Assembly (NCBI RefSeq): GCF_910578445.1
Contig: NZ_CAJTQC010000012.1
Span: 12,989-76,988 of the forward strand
Direction of reading: 5' to 3'
Length of the DNA stretch: 64,000 nt
DNA from: an uncultured Duncaniella sp.
GTDB taxonomy: Bacteria; Bacteroidota; Bacteroidia; Bacteroidales; Muribaculaceae
In this document: one piece after another, positions 1-8,165 of the stretch
Numbering within the stretch: the stretch's first letter is position 1
How the letters are laid out: each line of letters begins with the position of its first letter
Notes under the pieces: model-generated
The model's input: only the letters and a program-made list of their open reading frames with translations
Database searches by the model: none
Told to the model about the DNA's origin: nothing
Program-made: the position numbers and the translations under genes

Positions 1-1
1 C

Positions 2-1228
2 GAGCACACTTCACAGATTGTCATAAACGGACGTCCCGCAGGCAACCGCGACTCATATTCCTATTTCCGCAAGGAGGGACGCGAAGAGCTGCGCAAGGTT
101 GTCCACGAAGCGTTCGACCGTCTGTCGCACCGTTTCAACCCGATAGTGATGGAAGGTGCGGGAAGCATTTCGGAAATAAATCTCAGAGACAGCGATCTGG
201 TCAACATGTCAATGGCCGGACATGCCGACGCCGGCGTGATACTCGTGGCCGACATCGACCGCGGAGGCGTGTTTGCAAGCGCCTATGGCTCGATCATGCT
301 ACAGCCCGAAGAGGACCGGCGACGCATCAAGGGCATAATCATCAACAAATTCCGTGGCGACCTGAGATTGTTTGAAAGCGGAAAGCGGATGATGGAGGAA
401 ATATGCGGAGTCCCTGTCCTCGGTGTCGTCCCCTATGCCGGTGACATACATATTGAAGAGGAGGACTCGGTGGCTCTGGGTCTGAAGGCCACAAAAAGCG
501 CCCCCGACAAGGTAAATGTCGCAGTCGTATTGCTCAGACACATTTCGAATTTCACGGATTTCAATGTTCTCGAACGCAATCCCGACGTGAATCTCTTCTA
601 TACAAACAATCCCGCCGACCTATCGTCGGCCGACATCATCATCCTGCCCGGAAGCAAATCGACTCTCTCAGACCTCTATGAACTGCGTCGCAGCGGGCTT
701 GCCCAAGCAATCGTCAGAGCAAGAGACAACGGCAAGACAGTCATCGGAATCTGCGGAGGCTATCAGATGATGGGCATCGAGGTCTGTGACCCGGACGGAG
801 TCGAAGGCAAGCTCAACAGCCTTCCCGGACTCGGTTTGCTGCCGGTGAAAACCGTGCTTACCGGGACGAAGGTGACACGTCAGGTCAGTTTCCGTTTCCT
901 CGGAGACGAAAATCTCTGCAACGGCTACGAAATCCACATGGGACGGACCGAGGCCGACAAGACAGCCACACCCCTGAACACTATCTGCGATGACGGGACT
1001 GCCGACGGCTGCTTTGCCGACAACCGTTGTTTCGGCAGCTACATCCACGGTCTGCTCGACAATGCGACTGTGGTCAGCTATCTGATTTCGCCATATCTGA
1101 AAGAGGAACGAAGCGAAAATTTCGACTACGCAGCCTTCAAAGAAAAACAATATGACCTGCTTGCCGAACATCTGCGGAGACATATTGATATCGACACACT
1201 CTATAAAATCATGATGCGCCATGATTGA
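2..1228 (+). CDS. cobQ: cobyric acid synthase, 5' truncated by window edge
   Basis: Glutamine-dependent amidation of adenosylcobyrinic acid a,c-diamide side chains to give cobyric acid. The open frame runs from base 2, so the first 100 or so residues of the ATP-binding dethiobiotin-synthetase-like domain lie outside the window. Visible are QIVINGRPAGNRDSY, typical of the N-domain, and a C-terminal class I glutamine amidotransferase domain with the nucleophile Cys in IGICGGYQMMG and the His in GSYIHGLLDN. The stop overlaps the next gene by 8 nt (ATG of the next gene at 1221), so this is the head of a cobQ-cobD-cbiB operon. Identification is from motif recognition and context and is strong. Confidence 0.95.
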   Translation, partial: EHTSQIVINGRPAGNRDSYSYFRKEGREELRKVVHEAFDRLSHRFNPIVMEGAGSISEINLRDSDLVNMSMAGHADAGVILVADIDRGGVFASAYGSIMLQPEEDRRRIKGIIINKFRGDLRLFESGKRMMEEICGVPVLGVVPYAGDIHIEEEDSVALGLKATKSAPDKVNVAVVLLRHISNFTDFNVLERNPDVNLFYTNNPADLSSADIIILPGSKSTLSDLYELRRSGLAQAIVRARDNGKTVIGICGGYQMMGIEVCDPDGVEGKLNSLPGLGLLPVKTVLTGTKVTRQVSFRFLGDENLCNGYEIHMGRTEADKTATPLNTICDDGTADGCFADNRCFGSYIHGLLDNATVVSYLISPYLKEERSENFDYAAFKEKQYDLLAEHLRRHIDIDTLYKIMMRHD

Positions 1229-2237
1229 CGGACACGGAGACGACTCATTTCGTTATGGCACACGCATACGCCATAATTTCAGCACAAACATCTGCTCGGA
1301 TGTCGACCATTCGGCCCTGATTGACTTTCTGGCGAAAAAAGCTGCCTGCATCAAATCATATCCCGAACCACGACCTGAATCAATCGAAGCACGTATAGCC
1401 GGAAAGCTCGGGATTGATAAAGACAATGTCATGGTGACTAATGGAGCGACCGAGGCCATCTATCTCACAGCCCATCTGTTTCAAGGCGGAAAGTCGGCCA
1501 TCGTCAGCCCGACATTCCGCGAATATCAGGATGCGTGCGCGATTTATGGACATTCGGTCACATTTATCAGCTCGCTCGCCGAAATTCCTGCCGACACCAC
1601 CTGCGTGTGGCTATGCAATCCCAACAACCCTACGGGTGTGACTATTGACAGAGAGTCGCTACTTGACACGGTGGCCGCAAATCCGGCAACCGTTTTTATC
1701 GTTGACCAAGCCTACAGCGACTACACCTTGCAGCCTCTTCTGACTTCGGCCGAAGCTGCCGGAATCAATAATCTCGTGCTTCTAAGCTCGCTCACCAAGC
1801 GATTTGCAGTGCCGGGCCTCAGGATAGGCTATGCAGTCGGCTGCAAAAATCTGATGTCGGAAATCGGGAAAATGCGGATGCCTTGGTCGGTCAACCAGCT
1901 TGCGATAGAAGCAGCCGGATTTCTACTCGACCACAGTGACGACTATGTGATTGATGCCCGCAGCCTCCACTCAGAGGCACACAGAATCAGAAAAGCCTTG
2001 GAAGAACTGGAAATCACATCGACCGACACTGACTGTAATTTCTTCCTTGCAAAACTTCCTCACGGAAAAACGGCCTCGCAGCTGAAAGATTTTCTTATCG
2101 ACAGCTATGGAATCCTCATCCGCGATGCCTCTAATTTCGAAGGCCTCGACGAAAGCTATTTCCGCATCGCCTCACAACGCCCCGAAGAAAACGATTTACT
2201 TATAACAGCTTTAAGAGAATGGATGTCGCAATCATAA
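1221..2237 (+). CDS. cobD: threonine-phosphate decarboxylase-like PLP enzyme (CobD type)
   Basis: PLP-dependent fold-type I enzyme of the aminotransferase class I/II family, expected to decarboxylate L-threonine phosphate to (R)-1-amino-2-propanol phosphate for the cobalamin linker. The N-terminus starts IDGHGDDSF, followed by NFSTNI, as in CobD/CobC proteins. NPNNPTG is the cofactor-binding loop and Lys193 in SLTKRFAVPGLRIGY is the PLP lysine. Length (338 aa) fits. It overlaps cobQ by 8 nt and cbiB by 19 nt, which implies translational coupling. A histidinol-phosphate aminotransferase is the alternative by sequence alone; the cobalamin neighbours argue against it. Confidence 0.9.
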   Translation: MIDGHGDDSFRYGTRIRHNFSTNICSDVDHSALIDFLAKKAACIKSYPEPRPESIEARIAGKLGIDKDNVMVTNGATEAIYLTAHLFQGGKSAIVSPTFREYQDACAIYGHSVTFISSLAEIPADTTCVWLCNPNNPTGVTIDRESLLDTVAANPATVFIVDQAYSDYTLQPLLTSAEAAGINNLVLLSSLTKRFAVPGLRIGYAVGCKNLMSEIGKMRMPWSVNQLAIEAAGFLLDHSDDYVIDARSLHSEAHRIRKALEELEITSTDTDCNFFLAKLPHGKTASQLKDFLIDSYGILIRDASNFEGLDESYFRIASQRPEENDLLITALREWMSQS

Positions 2238-3151
2238 CCCTGCTTCCCCTGCTCCTCGCATGGTGTCTCGATCTGATTTTCGGAGATCCCGCACGTCTGC
2301 CACACCTGATAGTCGGATTCGGAAAATCAATCTCGTTTTTTGAACACCGTCTCAACAAAGGTCGGCACAGGACGGCTAAAGGTGCATGCGTGGCCATCGT
2401 ACTGATCCTGTCCGTATATCTTGCGACACGAGGACTTCTCCATCTCCTCTCGCCATGTATATGGCTAAAAACAGCCGTCGAAACCATGATGATATTCTAC
2501 TGCCTTGCAGGGACGACACTCATACGCGAAGTGAAGATGGTCTTCAAGGCTCTTGACCGTTCGCTCGATGCCGGACGCAGACAGGTGGCGCGTATTGTCG
2601 GCCGCGACACTGGACAGCTTTCCGCTACTGAAATCAGGACGGCCGCACTCGAAACCCTGTCCGAGAACCTGAGCGACGGTGTGATTGCTCCATTGTTCTG
2701 GTATGCCCTGCTCGGTGTGCCCGGAATGGTGGCATATAAGATGGTCAATACGCTCGACTCTATGATCGGCTACCGCAACGCGCGCTATAAGGATTTCGGA
2801 TGTGTGGCTGCACGAATCGACGACGTGGCCAACTTTATTCCCGCACGCCTGACAGCACTGCTGATGGTAATCGCGGCCGGACAGCCGAGTCTGTTCGGTT
2901 TCGTCAGACGCTTCGGAAGCCGGCATGCAAGCCCCAACAGCGGTTATCCGGAAGCAGCCCTCGCCGGAATACTCGACTGCCGCTTCGGAGGCCCTCACGA
3001 CTATTTCGGCGAGACGGTCGACAAGCCGTTCATCGGAGAAAACGAACGGGAACTAACCTCAGCCGACATGCACACAGCACTGCGCGTCAACCGCGTGGCC
3101 GAAACGATGGCCGTGATTCTTGCAGGCGGCACACGGCTGCTATTGCTTTAG
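2219..3151 (+). CDS. cbiB: adenosylcobinamide-phosphate synthase, membrane protein
   Basis: Integral membrane enzyme that attaches aminopropanol (phosphate) to cobyric acid. The N-terminal LDLIFGDPARLPH segment is the hallmark of CbiB/CobD membrane proteins; further signature stretches are ENLSDGVIAPLFWY and NTLDSMIGYRN, followed by hydrophobic segments at the N-terminus, mid-protein and C-terminus. 310 aa is the normal length. It overlaps the upstream gene by 19 nt and ends the + strand cobalamin operon; the convergent cobC gene ends 66 nt away. No convincing hairpin terminator is visible in that 66-nt gap. Confidence 0.95.
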   Translation: MDVAIITLLPLLLAWCLDLIFGDPARLPHLIVGFGKSISFFEHRLNKGRHRTAKGACVAIVLILSVYLATRGLLHLLSPCIWLKTAVETMMIFYCLAGTTLIREVKMVFKALDRSLDAGRRQVARIVGRDTGQLSATEIRTAALETLSENLSDGVIAPLFWYALLGVPGMVAYKMVNTLDSMIGYRNARYKDFGCVAARIDDVANFIPARLTALLMVIAAGQPSLFGFVRRFGSRHASPNSGYPEAALAGILDCRFGGPHDYFGETVDKPFIGENERELTSADMHTALRVNRVAETMAVILAGGTRLLLL

Positions 3152-3217
3152 TCAGTCACACGACCAATTTGCTTTACCTTGATAATATATAATGGTAATA
3201 TCGGCGCGGAGGGATGT

Positions 3218-3748
3218 CTAATCCAATTCAATCTCGATGATTTCACCATAGCCGGGCTGACGGGCAAAAGCTTCCTCATCGGTCAGACCGCATAGCGTGG
3301 CAAGGGCGTGAATCATGATGCCTCCGTGTGTGAAGATAGCCACAGAACCGTAGCCCGAAGCACGCAGGTCGCTGATGAAATCAAGGAATCGCTCACGCTG
3401 CTCCATCGACGATTCGCCTCCGGTGGGTCGGACGTTAAGAAAATCGGCATACCACAATTCAATACGCGGATCTGTAATCTCGTCATAACGCTTCATCTCC
3501 CATTCGCCGAAATTCATTTCCATGAGACGACGGTCAAGCCGAGGATTTACATATCCACATCTGCGAGCCAGTTTCACACAACGCGAAAGCGGACTTGAAT
3601 AGACAGCATCGAACTTTAGTCCATTCAATCGCTCACAGACCTCATCAGCCTCAGTTTCAAAGCTATCGGCGACAGGGACGTCAGACTGTCCGTAGCACAC
3701 ACCCTTCGCTACCGCCACCGATGTATGGCGTATCAAGGTCAGCTTCAT
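3218..3748 (-). CDS. cobC: alpha-ribazole phosphatase, histidine phosphatase family
   Basis: Histidine phosphatase (phosphoglycerate mutase superfamily) expected to dephosphorylate alpha-ribazole-5'-phosphate or adenosylcobalamin phosphate. The catalytic His is in LIRHTSV at the N-terminus; VYSSPLSRC and FTHGGIMIH give the second Arg and His of the active site. An upstream in-frame ATG at 3757 exists, but the ATG at 3748 forms a 4-nt ATGA overlap with the cobS stop and places the RHT motif at the usual distance from the N-terminus, so I chose it (176 aa). Last gene of the cobU-cobT-cobS-cobC operon. Confidence 0.9.
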   Translation of the reverse strand: MKLTLIRHTSVAVAKGVCYGQSDVPVADSFETEADEVCERLNGLKFDAVYSSPLSRCVKLARRCGYVNPRLDRRLMEMNFGEWEMKRYDEITDPRIELWYADFLNVRPTGGESSMEQRERFLDFISDLRASGYGSVAIFTHGGIMIHALATLCGLTDEEAFARQPGYGEIIEIELD

Positions 3749-4500
3749 AGTCCGCAATGTAAGATTACAGCAATGCCAAGAATCATCGACAGCTCACACA
3801 GCAGACATGTCGCACCGCAGCAGTCTCCCGTATAACCGCCGATTTTTTTTGCCATCAGCAGCGACAGCATCATGCACATAGCTATCGGACATACTGTCGA
3901 CAATGCCAGCCAAGGATTCAGCATCAGCATGAAAAACATCGGCAACACACCGCATATCATCTGAAAAACGAGCTGATACCAGCGCATACGCGAATATGAA
4001 ATCTTGTTTTTCGCTCCCTCCGGCCGTGCATAGGGCAGAATATTGGTAATCTGACCGGCACAGAGTTTTGCAAACGGGTCGGCGGCAAATACGGTACACA
4101 CGGCCACCACTGGATCAAATGAAGCAAAAAGGCTCACCCACAGGGCTATATAGCATATCAGTCCGATGACACCGTAGGTCCCGATATGAGAATCTTTCAT
4201 TATCGAAAGAATTCGGTCCTTGTCACCTCCACATCCGAACGCATCGCAAAAATCAGCCAGACCGTCCTCATGGAGAGCGCCGGTCAGAAACAAGCGCCCG
4301 ACAAGCGCAAGGATGACAGCCGTCGGCCACGGCATCGCAAACGAAAAGCAATACATGGCAAGGGCTGTAAGCCCACCTGTAATCCAGCCGGTCAGCGGCC
4401 AGTAGACCACCGCATCGGAATAGTCGGCCTGCGATGGATTCACCCATTTCCAGATCGGAAGACGGGTGAAAAGGATGAGCGCCGCCGCAAATTTTTTCAT
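3745..4500 (-). CDS. cobS: adenosylcobinamide-GDP ribazoletransferase (cobalamin synthase)
   Basis: Polytopic membrane enzyme that joins GDP-cobinamide to alpha-ribazole (phosphate). The protein begins MKKFAAALILFTRLPIW, the usual CobS start; GALHEDGLADFCDAFG carries the conserved acidic residues, and several hydrophobic segments follow. An in-frame ATG at 4602 would add 34 unlike residues overlapping cobT, so the ATG at 4500 (251 aa, 14 nt after the cobT stop) is preferred. Its stop overlaps the cobC start by 4 nt. Confidence 0.93.
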   Translation of the reverse strand: MKKFAAALILFTRLPIWKWVNPSQADYSDAVVYWPLTGWITGGLTALAMYCFSFAMPWPTAVILALVGRLFLTGALHEDGLADFCDAFGCGGDKDRILSIMKDSHIGTYGVIGLICYIALWVSLFASFDPVVAVCTVFAADPFAKLCAGQITNILPYARPEGAKNKISYSRMRWYQLVFQMICGVLPMFFMLMLNPWLALSTVCPIAMCMMLSLLMAKKIGGYTGDCCGATCLLCELSMILGIAVILHCGL

Positions 4501-4514
4501 ATCAGGAGGGTTTA

Positions 4515-5552
4515 TTAGAAATATTTTGTCACATTCACATCCTTGAACGAATCCATGTGATTGATCATTCTGACAGCTGACTCTATGATAGGATAGGCAC
4601 ACACAGCGCCGGATCCTTCGCCGAGACGCAGGTCAAGATGAAGCAGCGCACGCACACCGAGATGTTCGAGCATCAGTTTGTGACCGCTCTCGTCGCCCTG
4701 ATGGCCGAAGACGGCATATTCGAGCACTGTGGGACAAAGACGTGAAGCGGCGAGGATGCAACTCGTCATGATAAAGCCGTCGACTATTATCACCATGCCG
4801 AGTTCGGCAGCACGGAGCATAGCGCCGACAGCCATCACCATCTCATATCCTCCGAACCAAGCCATACGTGACTCCACAGAGCCGTCGCCGTCATAACGGG
4901 CGAGCGATTCGGACAGCACTTCATATTTATGGCGTATGCCGGCGGAGTCAAGTCCTGCGCCAGCACCGATACACTGCTCCAACGGTATGCCGGTGAAAAG
5001 ATGCATCCACATTGACGACGACGATGTGTTGCCACTACCCATCTCACCGAAACTTACGATATTGCAATCAGTTGTGACATGGATTTCGTCGATTACCTCA
5101 GCGCCACGCTTAAGGCAAAGCTCAAATTCGTCGGCAGTCATAGCCGCCTCATGACGGAAATTGCGTGTCGATTTACGGACTTTTTTGTCAATGATGCCGT
5201 GACCGGCGGGAATGTCATAATCGACACCGGCATCAACGAGCACAAGGCGGAAACCGTGCTGGTCACAAAGGAAGTTGATGCCTGCCCCACCCTTTGAGAA
5301 ATGTCCGAGCTGCTGCCATGTGACTTCTTTCGGTGAGACGCTTACACCTTCGGCTATCACACCATGATCCGCGGCAAAAAGCACATTGTGAGGTTGACGG
5401 AGTTCGGGTGTGAGGGTCTGCTGAATCATACATATACGTGCAGCGAGCTCTTCAAGGCGTCCGAGCGATCCTTTCGGCTTTGTAAGATTGTCAATCTTGT
5501 CTATGACACTGGCCTCGATAGCTGTGTCGACCGGTGGTATTGAAAATGTCAT
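4515..5552 (-). CDS. cobT: nicotinate-nucleotide:dimethylbenzimidazole phosphoribosyltransferase
   Basis: Makes alpha-ribazole phosphate from nicotinate mononucleotide and the lower-ligand base. Signature stretches are LTKPKGSLGRLEELA near the N-terminus, FAADHGV, GEMGSGNTSSSS and, near the C-terminus, LRLGEGSGA with Glu312 at the place of the catalytic base. 345 aa is the normal length. Spaced 19 nt from cobU and 14 nt from cobS in the same operon. The base attached (dimethylbenzimidazole, adenine or another) cannot be told from the sequence. Confidence 0.95.
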   Translation of the reverse strand: MTFSIPPVDTAIEASVIDKIDNLTKPKGSLGRLEELAARICMIQQTLTPELRQPHNVLFAADHGVIAEGVSVSPKEVTWQQLGHFSKGGAGINFLCDQHGFRLVLVDAGVDYDIPAGHGIIDKKVRKSTRNFRHEAAMTADEFELCLKRGAEVIDEIHVTTDCNIVSFGEMGSGNTSSSSMWMHLFTGIPLEQCIGAGAGLDSAGIRHKYEVLSESLARYDGDGSVESRMAWFGGYEMVMAVGAMLRAAELGMVIIVDGFIMTSCILAASRLCPTVLEYAVFGHQGDESGHKLMLEHLGVRALLHLDLRLGEGSGAVCAYPIIESAVRMINHMDSFKDVNVTKYF

Positions 5553-5571
5553 TATGATTGGTAGATTACTG

Positions 5572-6078
5572 TTATTTTATTTTAAGGTCTATGCCGGAGA
5601 CGATGAAATGGACTTCGTCGGCAATCGAGGCGATGTGCTGATTGATTGAACCTTGCAAATCTGTAAACCGTCGCTGCATGGCGTTTTCAGCAACTCCGCC
5701 GAGCCCGATTTCATTTGTAACCATTATAAGGATCGCACCCGACGAGACAAGCACATCAAATGCCTTTTTCATCTCATCAAGCGCTCTCGTGCCATCCTCT
5801 CCACATTCAAAAAACCAATTGGTCGCCCAGAGAGTAACACAGTCAAACACCACCACATTCTCAGGAGTCAGCCTGATGCCATCGACATGAAGCGGCTCTT
5901 CAAAGGTGGTCCACTGCTGACCGCGACGCTGCTTGTGGACATCGACGCGATGACGAAAATCCTCATCAAAGACCTGAGCTGTGGCTATATAGAAAGGATT
6001 GCCCGAAAGAGACATGGCAAGACGTTCGGCAAACAAACTCTTGCCTGAACGCTGCCCCCCGGTTATCATTATTATCAT
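5572..6078 (-). CDS. cobU: adenosylcobinamide kinase / GTP:cobinamide-phosphate guanylyltransferase
   Basis: Bifunctional enzyme that phosphorylates adenosylcobinamide and transfers GMP from GTP through a covalent histidine. The P-loop GGQRSGKS is at residues 7-14; His48 in RVDVHKQRRGQQW is the guanylylated residue by family precedent; VVFDCVTLWATN is the Walker-B-like strand. 168 aa is typical. First gene of the - strand cobalamin operon, with a promoter-like element about 30 nt upstream. A second in-frame ATG (6069) is an alternative start. Confidence 0.95.
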   Translation of the reverse strand: MIIMITGGQRSGKSLFAERLAMSLSGNPFYIATAQVFDEDFRHRVDVHKQRRGQQWTTFEEPLHVDGIRLTPENVVVFDCVTLWATNWFFECGEDGTRALDEMKKAFDVLVSSGAILIMVTNEIGLGGVAENAMQRRFTDLQGSINQHIASIADEVHFIVSGIDLKIK

Positions 6079-6106
6079 CGTTCCTTTTATGATTTTGCTT
6101 TCCTTG

Positions 6107-6138
6107 CAAAATTACAAATTATTCCGACTCCGGGCAAG
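6107..6138 (-). promoter_or_regulatory. predicted promoter of cobUTSC
   Basis: Read on the - strand, CTTG (6135-6138), a 20-nt spacer and TAATTTTG (6107-6114) match the Bacteroidetes TTTG/TAnnTTTG consensus. The expected start lies near 6100, about 20 nt before cobU. The -33 element lies inside the 26-bp direct repeat at 6121-6146. No cobalamin riboswitch is recognisable in so short a leader. Confidence 0.55.
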
Positions 6139-6146
6139 CTGACGTT
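6121..6146. repeat. 26-bp direct repeat, copy 1
   Basis: Identical to 7014-7039; the match stops on both sides. Read on the - strand it encodes the last residues of the flippase gene (RQLARSRN) followed here by NL and a stop. With copy 2 it bounds 867 bp carrying a GNAT unit; one repeat plus the interior is 893 bp. Confidence 0.9.
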
Positions 6147-6211
6147 AATTTCGAGCATAATTCAAATCATAATGAATGTAACCGATAATCAGGAATTTTT
6201 CACTCTGAAAG

Positions 6212-6243
6212 TTTGCTAATTATGAGATAAAGCCTTAAATTTG
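6212..6243 (+). promoter_or_regulatory. consensus promoter of the GNAT unit
   Basis: TTTG (6212-6215), a 20-nt spacer and TAAATTTG (6236-6243) make one of the best matches in the window to the Bacteroidetes housekeeping promoter. The expected start is near 6250, just ahead of the ATG at 6264. It lies inside the repeat-bounded segment, so the unit carries its own promoter. Confidence 0.7.
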
Positions 6244-6263
6244 TGACATAAACATTTGAAGTC

Positions 6264-6461
6264 ATGATACATTCAATACCCAATCCACCTATGGACAGAG
6301 CCGATATCGCTCGCTTCCGTGACACTCTGGAGAAGCATCTCCGGGGAGACTTCAGTGCGGAAGAAAAACATCGGATTGAAGCACGTCAGGCTCGAACAAA
6401 AGCAAACGCCAAACGAATCATTTCTAATTGTGGAGGAAAGAACCCCTTGCTTGGATATTGA
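6264..6461 (+). CDS. small charged protein preceding a GNAT enzyme
   Basis: 65-aa protein, function not recognised. It is rich in Arg, Lys and Glu, with a likely amphipathic helix from residue 13 (IARFRDTLEKHLRGDFSAEE) and a basic stretch after it, ending GGKNPLLGY. A good promoter stands just upstream, and the reading frame of the GNAT domain begins within or just after its stop codon, so the two would be translated together. This arrangement resembles antitoxin-toxin pairs in which the toxin is a GNAT acetyltransferase, but I recognise no known antitoxin fold, so that role is only inferred. Confidence 0.5.
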   Translation: MIHSIPNPPMDRADIARFRDTLEKHLRGDFSAEEKHRIEARQARTKANAKRIISNCGGKNPLLGY

Positions 6462-6477
6462 TTTCCAAATCAGACTC

Positions 6478-6995
6478 ATGACAGATGCAGACTATGCGAA
6501 TATGGCTGTATTTTCATGCGGTGTTGAAAATTTGGACAATTTTTTTCATCACGAGGTAAAGGAATGCGTTGACCACCATTATCTTTCTGCATACTGTGCA
6601 TTCCTTAATTCAGGGGAAATTGTAGCTGTTTTCACTTTAATGAATGACGCTCTTATGATTGCCGGACAAGTGGAAAAAGAAGATTTTATTGACGATATGA
6701 GGTTTGATACAGTAATGATATCGTTGACTTTTTCAAACGTCAATCATCATATCCGGCCATCAATATCGGACATCTCGGAATATCAACTTATCACCAAAGA
6801 TGTGGTATAGGCTCTGCGATAATAGACCTTGTAGCCGATACATTTTCAAACTACAGTCAGGCCGGATGCCAATTTATAACCGTTGACGCACTTAACAATG
6901 AAAAAGCGATTCGCTTTTATCTTAATAATCAATTCAATTTCCAGACAAACCGAGACCATTACTCTACCACAAGACGCATGTATCGCATATTATAA
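6478..6995 (+). pseudogene. GNAT acetyltransferase interrupted by a frameshift
   Basis: The first part (from ATG 6478; a TTG at 6451 is another possible start) reads MTDADYANMAVFSCGVENLD and continues to about 6707. A different frame then reads YPAINIGHLGIS, the acetyl-CoA loop QRCGIGSAIIDL, ITVDALNNEKAIRFYL and ends RRMYRIL at the stop 6993-6995. Joined, they give a complete GNAT of the type common in Bacteroidales. The second frame is closed by a TGA at 6705-6707, so the shift lies between 6708 and about 6733, a stretch that includes a run of five T (6729-6733). Either a decayed gene, a sequencing error or, less likely, a programmed shift. Confidence 0.75.
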
Positions 6996-7004
6996 GATAT
7001 TCGC

Positions 7005-8087
7005 CTACTGATGATTCCGACTCCGGGCAAGCTGACGTTTCACGTTCCTGCGGCTCGCCATGATGTAAAAAGCACTGAATATGCCGGTAGCCACGAGGAT
7101 TATAGCCTGAAAACTCCAGCAGACAATCGAATATGCCGCACCGTCGCTGTCGCTGATTCCAAACAGACTCAATGCGAACATTACAGCGATGTTCCACGGC
7201 CCGAGACCGCCGTTTGAGGGAACGGCCATGCTACACGACCCGAAGACAAACACTACCAGTCCCGGCACAAGTCCCAGAGGGTAGGCCGAATGAGTGACAA
7301 GCTCACGCGTAAACGGGAAGGCAAAGAAACACACATAGGCCTCGAAGAAATAACAAATCCATATCCCGAGGGTCAGAATGAGATAGAGCCCTGTACCTTT
7401 CATGTGGAACAACACCTTGAAACCGTCCCATATCCTTACAATACTTGCATTGATACCCTTGACAAACGAGGTGTTACGGAAAATTCGGTCACATACGACC
7501 AAAAGAGCTATCACAGCGATAACCACAACCCACATGACACCATCGGTCATCACTCTATGTATATCTTCGCCGATCGGATAACGGTCAAGAAACCTGTCCA
7601 TAGCAGGATGTGCCACAAAAAGGGTCAGAATGATTATAAGAAATATCATTATGCCGTCCGACGCCCTGTCGCCAAGGTCCGTGCCGACAACTGTCGACAG
7701 TTTACACCCCTCACGACGGCTGATGTAGACACAACGCCATGCCTCACCAAGAAACGGAAACACGAGATTCAACGCATATGCCCCGAAAATCGACACACTC
7801 TCTGCGACAACCGGGATACGAGGTATGCCGGCCGCACGCAACTGGATTCCCCAGCGGATGCCACGTATGATGTGTGACAAAACTGTCAGTGCCATCATTG
7901 CTATGATATAGCGATAATCGACACCCTGTTTTATTATCGACTCGATCTGATGGATGTTTACCTTATGAAACAGCCATAAGATAAGCCCTGCCGAAACAGC
8001 CAACGGCAGGATGACCTTGAGCACGCGCCCGACAATTTCAAATCGGCTGCGGCGGGAGACCGGGGATGTAGGAGTAGATGTCTGCAC
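7005..8087 (-). CDS. flippase-like integral membrane protein (LPG synthase TM-domain family)
   Basis: 360-aa polytopic protein of the UPF0104 / lysylphosphatidylglycerol-synthase transmembrane-domain family (AglD/MprF-type flippase domain without a catalytic part). It has about eight hydrophobic segments, a conserved SHIIRGIRWGIQL stretch after the second, GEAWRCVYISRREG in the middle and GGLGPWNIAVMFAL towards the C-terminus, which is the usual family pattern. Possible role: moving a lipid or lipid-linked substrate across the inner membrane; substrate unknown. Its last codons coincide with copy 2 of the 26-bp repeat, so the present C-terminus (RSRNHQ) may have been re-created by an insertion. 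A glyoxalase-type gene lies 78 nt upstream on the same strand. Confidence 0.85.
   Translation of the reverse strand: MQTSTPTSPVSRRSRFEIVGRVLKVILPLAVSAGLILWLFHKVNIHQIESIIKQGVDYRYIIAMMALTVLSHIIRGIRWGIQLRAAGIPRIPVVAESVSIFGAYALNLVFPFLGEAWRCVYISRREGCKLSTVVGTDLGDRASDGIMIFLIIILTLFVAHPAMDRFLDRYPIGEDIHRVMTDGVMWVVVIAVIALLVVCDRIFRNTSFVKGINASIVRIWDGFKVLFHMKGTGLYLILTLGIWICYFFEAYVCFFAFPFTRELVTHSAYPLGLVPGLVVFVFGSCSMAVPSNGGLGPWNIAVMFALSLFGISDSDGAAYSIVCWSFQAIILVATGIFSAFYIMASRRNVKRQLARSRNHQ
7014..7039. repeat. 26-bp direct repeat, copy 2
   Basis: Perfect copy of 6121-6146, located inside the 3' end of the flippase-like gene where it encodes its C-terminal residues. See copy 1. Confidence 0.9.
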
Positions 8088-8165
8088 GTAGATTTAACAA
8101 TCTTATTATGAAAAGGGATTGGTCATGACTGAAATTTCATTCCAAATATCCCTTCAGCTTATACG

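Noticed and set aside
6079..6263. Cobalamin riboswitch upstream of cobU
   Set aside because: Leader from the predicted start is about 20 nt, and no B12-box-like sequence is seen.
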